DNA of 64,000 nt from an uncultured Pseudohongiella sp. (GTDB lineage Bacteria; Pseudomonadota; Gammaproteobacteria; Pseudomonadales; Pseudohongiellaceae). Where the stretch lies: the NCBI GenBank assembly GCA_902591495.1, contig CACJAW010000007.1, positions 1 through 64,000 of the forward strand. The letters run 5' to 3'. Each line of letters starts with the position of its first letter. Within the stretch, counting starts at the first letter, position 1. Both the position numbers and the translations under genes were made by a program. Shown piece by piece: positions 58,284-64,000 of the stretch. Under the pieces are notes generated by a model, which was not told where the DNA came from, ran no database searches, and saw nothing but the letters and a program-made list of their open reading frames with translations.

Positions 58284-59395
58284 CTATTTCTAGGGACGAT
58301 TCAATTGGTATCGTAGGAGCTGGATTATCCGGCTTGTTGCTTGCTAATCAACTAATTGCGAGAGGATACGAAGTAACTCTTTTCGGTGAAAAAGACAACA
58401 GAAATCAAATATTAGGTAGCTGGCGAAATGCAGCTACGCCGTCGCCTCAAAAGCATTATGTGTTAGGTAATTGGTATTCGTGGGAATTCAAATTTAATAA
58501 CCAAAAATTCTTACAAAAAGGTGCCAAGTACCATTATGAAGTCATTGACGGAAAAGCGATGAAATCGGATATTGAGAATAGTCTCCAAAGGGTTTCAAAC
58601 TGCACCAGAATACTCGAAAATATTGCTTCTATAAAACGTCATGATAGAGGTCAAGAGGTCAGTTTTGAATCGGGGAGACAAAGCGTTCCTGTAGACTTTT
58701 TGGTTGATACTCGTCCACCGATCAGAGCGACTTCATGCTGTGTTCAGCAATTTATCGGACTTTATGTAAATATAGCTCCGAGCGATATTGGGTTGGACAA
58801 GCCCTTGATCATGGATTACGGATCATGCGGGACGGAGAAAGATAATTCAGCATTTATATATGCGCTTCCTTTATCTAATGGTCGAGTCCTCATTGAGGCA
58901 ACAACATTTGATGTTAAAGTCAGAAATGATAGTTTCTTTTTGAGAAACATTGAATCATGGTGGTCGTTGCGTACTGAGCAGAACTTAAAGGACAAAATCG
59001 AATGTAAGGAGAGTGGAATATTGCCGATGGGTAAGATTAAGCCGCGCTTTAATCCAGAGAATTCCTTTGGGTCTGCTGGAGGAGCAACACGACCTGCTAC
59101 AGGTTACACCCTGGTGGGCATAGAGAGGCAGTTGCAAACGACTGATTTATGGACAATAAGCGGAGGGATCCCAAAGTTTGAATTTTCAAAACTTAGTCAG
59201 TTTATGGATTCAAAGTTTTTGAGGGTCCTTCGAAATGAGCCAAGCAGCATGAGAGAGATATTCCACGAAATGGCGAGAGGCATGACCGGCGATGAATTCG
59301 CACGGTTTTTGTCAGATAGATTTAATCTTAGGATTGCTGCTAAAGTCATTTATAAAATGCCTAAACGGTTATTTTTAAGAAATTTATTCAGGTGA
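58280..59395 (+). CDS. crtY: Lycopene cyclase (CrtY)
   Basis: IGIVGAGLSGLLLANQLIARGYEVTLFGEKD; FIGLYV; YALPLSNGRVLIEATTF; SAGGATRPATGYTLV; position between crtB and blh. Confidence 0.92.
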   Translation: MTISRDDSIGIVGAGLSGLLLANQLIARGYEVTLFGEKDNRNQILGSWRNAATPSPQKHYVLGNWYSWEFKFNNQKFLQKGAKYHYEVIDGKAMKSDIENSLQRVSNCTRILENIASIKRHDRGQEVSFESGRQSVPVDFLVDTRPPIRATSCCVQQFIGLYVNIAPSDIGLDKPLIMDYGSCGTEKDNSAFIYALPLSNGRVLIEATTFDVKVRNDSFFLRNIESWWSLRTEQNLKDKIECKESGILPMGKIKPRFNPENSFGSAGGATRPATGYTLVGIERQLQTTDLWTISGGIPKFEFSKLSQFMDSKFLRVLRNEPSSMREIFHEMARGMTGDEFARFLSDRFNLRIAAKVIYKMPKRLFLRNLFR

Positions 59396-60267
59396 CTATT
59401 TTGCTATCAGATCTCGAAATTATCTGTCTTTTAGCTATTGCCGTTTTTGGAGTGCCGCATGGCGCTTTTGACTATGAATTCATCAAGACAGCGACAAAAG
59501 AACGCGGTGGTAATTTCGCATTGATGATTGCTGCTTATCTAACACTTGTCATTCTCTCTTTAATATTATGGTTTTTGGCGCCAACCTTTTCGATTCTCAT
59601 TTTTCTTCTAATTTCGACTTATCATTTTGGTGCTGCCGATGCATTAAATTATGGTATCAAGTCAGAAAATCTAAAACATCTCAAAATCTGCTCGACGATT
59701 ATGCAGGGTGGCCTCATCACTGTTTTGCTACCATTGCTTCATTGGGCAACGATTTCGGAATACTTTCGCGAGCTTCAAAGCGACCATGGAACATTGTTAA
59801 ATTGCCTCATGCTCGGCGGTCTTGTCTGGGCAATAAGTGCCTTGGTTGTCTTTGTGAACCTCTTTCAAAGTAAACAAAGAGAAAAGCTTATTGCCATACC
59901 TTTAATCTGTTTGTCAGTTTGGGTGATGGAGCCGTTGCTATTTTTTGCGATTTTCTTCTGCTGCTCTCACTCATGGTCTCATTATAAGAAAAGCCACCGG
60001 CGCCTCTCGTTTGAAGGTTTTTCCCCGTCAGCGAGCTTTTTTGCTATAACGGTCTTGGCGTGGGTATTAATTGCTATAGTTGGTCTAGGTCTCTTGTCCG
60101 TGAGCGACGAAGGACTCCGGCTTACTTCAAATCCTAATCTATTGAGGGGAGTTTTTGCTTCGCTTTTTGCTTTGACTGTCCCGCACATTCTAGTAGTAGA
60201 TTTCCTGATCTTCTCCATATGGCGAACGGAAGGGTCGACTCCAGAAGACAGCGTATTAACAACGTGA
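59392..60267 (+). CDS. blh: Brp/Blh family beta-carotene 15,15'-dioxygenase (retinal-producing)
   Basis: FGVPHGAFDYEFI, STYHFGAADALNYG, FCCSHSWSHYKKSHRR, LTVPHILVVD histidine motifs; polytopic; GTGA overlap with crtY. Confidence 0.94.
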   Translation: MTILLSDLEIICLLAIAVFGVPHGAFDYEFIKTATKERGGNFALMIAAYLTLVILSLILWFLAPTFSILIFLLISTYHFGAADALNYGIKSENLKHLKICSTIMQGGLITVLLPLLHWATISEYFRELQSDHGTLLNCLMLGGLVWAISALVVFVNLFQSKQREKLIAIPLICLSVWVMEPLLFFAIFFCCSHSWSHYKKSHRRLSFEGFSPSASFFAITVLAWVLIAIVGLGLLSVSDEGLRLTSNPNLLRGVFASLFALTVPHILVVDFLIFSIWRTEGSTPEDSVLTT

Positions 60268-61280
60268 ACTCAGAATCAGAAATTCACAAAAGAAAAAACG
60301 ACCATCTCGCCTTGGCTGGTTCCCCCGCGTGCCAGATGAATAGTTCCAACGGCCTTGAAACCGTTCTCTTTGAGCCAGTGGCATTACCCGAGTTGAATTT
60401 TGCTGAAATAGATACCCGCGTTCAATTCGTAAATAAACCCCTATCGTTTCCGTTTTTGATTTCTTCCATGAGCGGAGGTGTGCGCGAGGCAGACAAAATG
60501 AATACAACTCTTGCCGAGGCAGCTGAGGCCTGCCAAGTTGCCTTGGGATTGGGATCTATGCGAATAGCCTTGGAAAAAAAATCTGCTCGGACATCTTTCA
60601 AATTGCGGAGTATTGCTCCAACTATCCCAATTTTGGCGAACATTGGTGGCACACAGCTTATCCAGAGGAATGGGACTTGCGATGCTCTTCGATGTATTGA
60701 GTTAGCTGAAGCAGATGGCATCTATGTTCATCTCAATGCCCTGCAAGAATTATTACAGCCAGGAGGCGATACTGACTGGCGAGGCGTTTCGGCAGCAATA
60801 AAAGAACTTGTTGCTGAGTCGCCCGTACCTGTTTTTGTCAAAGAGGTCGGCCATGGGATAAGCGCCAGTTCAGCTAAAATACTGATTGACCTCGGTGTTT
60901 CATGGATAGATGTCGCCGGCACTGGTGGCACGAGCTGGAGCCAGATAGAACATACAAGGAGCGGAGTAAGAGGGACTTCTGCTTTCGCTGAGTGGGGTGT
61001 AAAAACTAGAGAGGCAATTGAAGCAATCAGAGGTAATGGGAACTCGTGCAAGTTGGTTGGGTCAGGAGGGCTTCGCAATGGATTAGATGTCGCGAAAGTT
61101 ATTCGGATCGGAGCTGATATTGGTGCCGCCGCGCAACCATTCTTGGAACCAGCAAGGACGAGCGTGGACAAGACCATTCAGGTTATTAAATCTTGGGAAA
61201 AAGATCTAAAGATTGCCATGTTTTGCACCGGTAGTAAAAATCTAACTGAATTGAAGATAGCTAAATTACTTTCAGGTTGA
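60264..61280 (+). CDS. fni: Type 2 isopentenyl-diphosphate delta-isomerase (FMN-dependent)
   Basis: HKRKNDHLALA, FPFLISSMSGGVREADKMNTTLAEAAE, ALGLGSMRIAL, DVAGTGGTSWSQIE, VGSGGLRNGLDVAKVIRIGADIGAAAQPFL. ORF track opens at 60219; GTG 60264 gives a 4-nt GTGA overlap with blh, matching the other junctions. Confidence 0.92.
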   Translation: MNSESEIHKRKNDHLALAGSPACQMNSSNGLETVLFEPVALPELNFAEIDTRVQFVNKPLSFPFLISSMSGGVREADKMNTTLAEAAEACQVALGLGSMRIALEKKSARTSFKLRSIAPTIPILANIGGTQLIQRNGTCDALRCIELAEADGIYVHLNALQELLQPGGDTDWRGVSAAIKELVAESPVPVFVKEVGHGISASSAKILIDLGVSWIDVAGTGGTSWSQIEHTRSGVRGTSAFAEWGVKTREAIEAIRGNGNSCKLVGSGGLRNGLDVAKVIRIGADIGAAAQPFLEPARTSVDKTIQVIKSWEKDLKIAMFCTGSKNLTELKIAKLLSG

Positions 61281-61286
61281 AGGATA

Positions 61287-62408
61287 GTGAAACTCGAAAC
61301 TGAAGTACAACTCACATCAAAGGTTGTCTCTGCGCTCAAATTAATGTTTGTTGCAGACTCGTTGTCCATGCCCACTCATTGGTTTTATCGAATTGCAGAT
61401 ATTTATTCCTTTTACCCGAATGGTATAACAACTTTAGAGAATGCGCCTTCACACCATCCGGGTTCGATTATGAGTCTTCATTCGGTTGAAGGAGGAGGGC
61501 GGAAGAAAAATTCCCATACAAGTAAGTCTTCTCAAATTGTCGGTGATGTAATTCTTAAGGGTAAAGAAATTTACTGGAATCGACCAAACATCCACTATCA
61601 CCACGGAATGCGGGCTGGAGAAAATACACTTAATGCCCATTGCGCTCGACTCTTAATGCGAACTATTAATTCGAATGGTGGTAATTACGATAAGACCCTA
61701 TTTTTGCAGGCGTACATAGATTTTATGACCTCAAATACACCTCTGCATCCGGATACCTATGCAGAATCATATCACCGAGAATTTTTTGCAAACTTAGAGC
61801 GTGGTCTGCCTGCTGAAAGTTGTGGAGGTAAAACTCATGATACTGCCTCGATTGGTGGTTTAGTAACGATAGGCCCTCTTGCACTGTCACTATTTTTATC
61901 GGGACTAAATGTCTCTGAGGTAAGAAAAATTTGTTCTGAACACCTACAATTAACTCATCCTGATAGCCATCTGCGGAGAATTTCTGAATCATATGTAACA
62001 CTGTTGGGGAGACTACTTCTAGAAACAAATACGAAAGATTTCGCCGAGCTCATAAAGGAAATCTCGATCGAAAGTATTGGTATAAATATTGAGGAATTGG
62101 TGCGAAGGCAGTTGTCTGATGAAATGGTAGTTGGAGGAAAGTTCTCCTCCGCATGCTATATCACAGATTCATGGCCGAGTGTTTTATATCTTGCCTTAAA
62201 GTATATTGATGATCCAAAGAAAGCTCTCTTAGTAAATGCAAATCTCGGTGGAGATAATGTTCACAGAGGAGTCGTACTCGGAACAATACTTGGATTAGCA
62301 AGTTTCTCTGATCCTGTTCCTTTCTACGACGAATTAACCGAGAGCGAAGCTACTACCAGAGAAATAGAAATGCTTTGCAGTTCGAGTCAGTCTTTAGAAG
62401 TCTCCTAA
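61287..62408 (+). CDS. ADP-ribosylglycohydrolase-like (DraG/ARH fold) protein
   Basis: FVADSLSMPTHW, HHGMRAGENTLNAHCARLLMR, THDTASIGGLVTIGPLAL, ANLGGDNVHRGVVLGTILGLASF match the layout of the ARH fold; 6 bp after idi. Confidence 0.78.
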   Translation: MKLETEVQLTSKVVSALKLMFVADSLSMPTHWFYRIADIYSFYPNGITTLENAPSHHPGSIMSLHSVEGGGRKKNSHTSKSSQIVGDVILKGKEIYWNRPNIHYHHGMRAGENTLNAHCARLLMRTINSNGGNYDKTLFLQAYIDFMTSNTPLHPDTYAESYHREFFANLERGLPAESCGGKTHDTASIGGLVTIGPLALSLFLSGLNVSEVRKICSEHLQLTHPDSHLRRISESYVTLLGRLLLETNTKDFAELIKEISIESIGINIEELVRRQLSDEMVVGGKFSSACYITDSWPSVLYLALKYIDDPKKALLVNANLGGDNVHRGVVLGTILGLASFSDPVPFYDELTESEATTREIEMLCSSSQSLEVS

Positions 62409-62412
62409 TTCT

Positions 62413-64000
62413 CTAGTTTGAGACGTTCTGCATAATTTCCCATAATTTGTTCGATGAAACTGGCATGTCTACATGCCGTACACCAATTTCAGATAGGGCG
62501 TTTACAATGGCATTGACAATAGCCGGGGGTGCGCCAATTGCGCCTGCCTCACCGGCACCTTTTATGCCCAATGGGTTTGTTTGGCAGGGCACCTCATTTC
62601 TTTTGAATTGGATCGCAGGAAAATCGTCGGCGCGAGGCATTGTGTAATCCATGAAACTTGCGGACAAGAGCTGCCCTGATCCCGACTCATACTGACATTT
62701 TTCAAGCATTGCTTGCCCGAGCCCTTGTGCAATTCCTCCGTGGACTTGGCCCTCAAGTAACAATGGGTTAATGACCTTGCCGAAGTCGTCAACGACATTG
62801 TAATCGACAAGCTCAATCTGACCCGTGGCCATATCAATTTCCAATTCGCACACGTGTGTCCCATTTGGGTATGTTGCTTCCTCTGGAGCAAAGGACTCCT
62901 TTTCATCAAATGCTACACTACCGTCACCGGCAGCTGTTTCCGCAACGGACTGAAAATCGACAACACGGTCTGTCCCGACAATTTTGAAGGCTCCTTTGTC
63001 GAATTCGACGTCTGAGACTGCACTCTCAAGTAATTCAGCTGCGGTTTCTTTTGCTTTTTCTATTATTTTTTTCGATGCTGAGCCAATCGCTGATCCGCCC
63101 ACTGGCACCGATCGGGATCCCATGGTCCCCCCGCCAGTTTCAACTAAGTCAGAGTTACCTTGAACTATAGAAACATCTTCAAAGGCAATGCCTAAAGATT
63201 CGCAAAGAATTTGTCTGAAAGCTGTCTCATGACCTTGACCATTTGAAAGGGTACCAATGTAGAGTGTCACGTGGCCCTTTTTTGAAACCTCAAGTCGTGC
63301 TTGTTCTGGGGACCCTCCAGCGCAGCGTTCGATGTAGCTGGCTAGACCTATACCTAAAAGTTTTCCATGACTTTTTGCCTTTTCCCTTCTTGATTCAAAG
63401 TCATTCCAGTTAGCTGCTTCTAAAGCATCGTCTAGATTTTTTTCGAACTCACCGGAGTCATAATTTGAACCTAAGACTGTTTCAAAAGGCATAGCGCTGC
63501 CAGAAATAAAATTTCGTTTACGAATCTCAGCAGGGGTAATTCCTAGATCGTAAGCAGCGACGTCAAGCAGTCTCTCAATGGCATAAATCGCCTCTGGTCG
63601 TCCGGCTCCGCGATATGCGTCAACCGGGGCGGTATTTGTAAATACCCCTTTGACTTCGACATAGGCAGTGGGGATAGCATAACAGCCTACAAGCATTGAA
63701 ACTCCAGCATCAGTTGGTACAAAGGGTCCAAAGTTTGACAAGTATGCTCCCAAGTTGGCCGTGGTACTGACCTTTAGGCCGAGTATTTTTGCATTATCAT
63801 CGACAGCAAGCTTGAGATTACTGACGTGATCCCTTCCATGGCTGTCACAGAGAAATGCTTCGCTGCGCTCAGAGATCCACTTGACTGGTCTTCCAAGTTT
63901 TTTAGCCGCAAAAAGCACGCAAACGTATTCTGGGAACAGGAAAATTTTCATGCCAAATCCGCCGCCTACGTCATCGCAAGTGACAAGAATTTGATTTTCT
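62413..64000 (-). CDS. Xanthine dehydrogenase/CO dehydrogenase large-subunit-like molybdopterin-binding protein (partial, N-terminus beyond window)
   Basis: Frame is open to 64000 (…ENQILVTCDDVGGGFGMKIFLFPEYV); DAYRGAGRPEAIYAIERLLDVAA; GSRSVPVGGSAIGSAS; VGGGFG and GIKGAGEAGAIGAPPAIVNAI motifs. Confidence 0.94.
   Translation of the reverse strand, partial: ENQILVTCDDVGGGFGMKIFLFPEYVCVLFAAKKLGRPVKWISERSEAFLCDSHGRDHVSNLKLAVDDNAKILGLKVSTTANLGAYLSNFGPFVPTDAGVSMLVGCYAIPTAYVEVKGVFTNTAPVDAYRGAGRPEAIYAIERLLDVAAYDLGITPAEIRKRNFISGSAMPFETVLGSNYDSGEFEKNLDDALEAANWNDFESRREKAKSHGKLLGIGLASYIERCAGGSPEQARLEVSKKGHVTLYIGTLSNGQGHETAFRQILCESLGIAFEDVSIVQGNSDLVETGGGTMGSRSVPVGGSAIGSASKKIIEKAKETAAELLESAVSDVEFDKGAFKIVGTDRVVDFQSVAETAAGDGSVAFDEKESFAPEEATYPNGTHVCELEIDMATGQIELVDYNVVDDFGKVINPLLLEGQVHGGIAQGLGQAMLEKCQYESGSGQLLSASFMDYTMPRADDFPAIQFKRNEVPCQTNPLGIKGAGEAGAIGAPPAIVNAIVNALSEIGVRHVDMPVSSNKLWEIMQNVSN

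Noticed and set aside
62562-62909. 115-aa minus-strand ORF
   Set aside because: Out-of-frame within the strongly supported molybdopterin-binding subunit gene.
1-64000. CRISPR arrays, IS elements, prophage, tRNA/rRNA genes
   Set aside because: No regularly spaced repeats, transposase/integrase ORFs or recognisable tRNA/rRNA sequences were seen by eye; a tRNAscan/Infernal run would be needed to be definitive.

Overview
This 64 kb window looks like chromosomal DNA from a marine, probably gammaproteobacterial, heterotroph. The taxonomy is inferred from gene content only. I saw no rRNA, tRNA, CRISPR array or transposase. The clearest system is a phototrophy locus at about 52.4-62.4 kb. On the minus strand it has a proteorhodopsin and a photolyase/cryptochrome-like flavoprotein. 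Divergently, on the plus strand, it has a tightly coupled retinal-synthesis operon: crtE-crtI-crtB-crtY-blh-idi(type 2), followed by an ADP-ribosylglycohydrolase-like gene. The rhodopsin has Gln at the spectral-tuning position (predicted blue-absorbing) and keeps the Asp/Thr/Glu proton-pump motif. The flavoprotein has its FAD-binding domain at the N-terminus, and its C-terminal ~140 aa resembles a photolyase antenna (Rossmann-like) domain, so it may be a circularly permuted photolyase/cryptochrome. The rest encodes KorAB; Tat-exported oxidoreductases and hydrolases (PhoX-like, GMC + subunit 3, DUF1552); a DUF1592/DUF1552/ankyrin/creatininase/GH105 directon; a sulfatase; an RND efflux pair; a TonB-dependent receptor; a beta-alanine-type aminotransferase with CoA-acylating semialdehyde dehydrogenase; three dispersed paralogs of a secreted '(S)GKPDFxGxW' family; and, at the right edge, a truncated molybdenum hydroxylase large subunit with an AYRGAGR motif.
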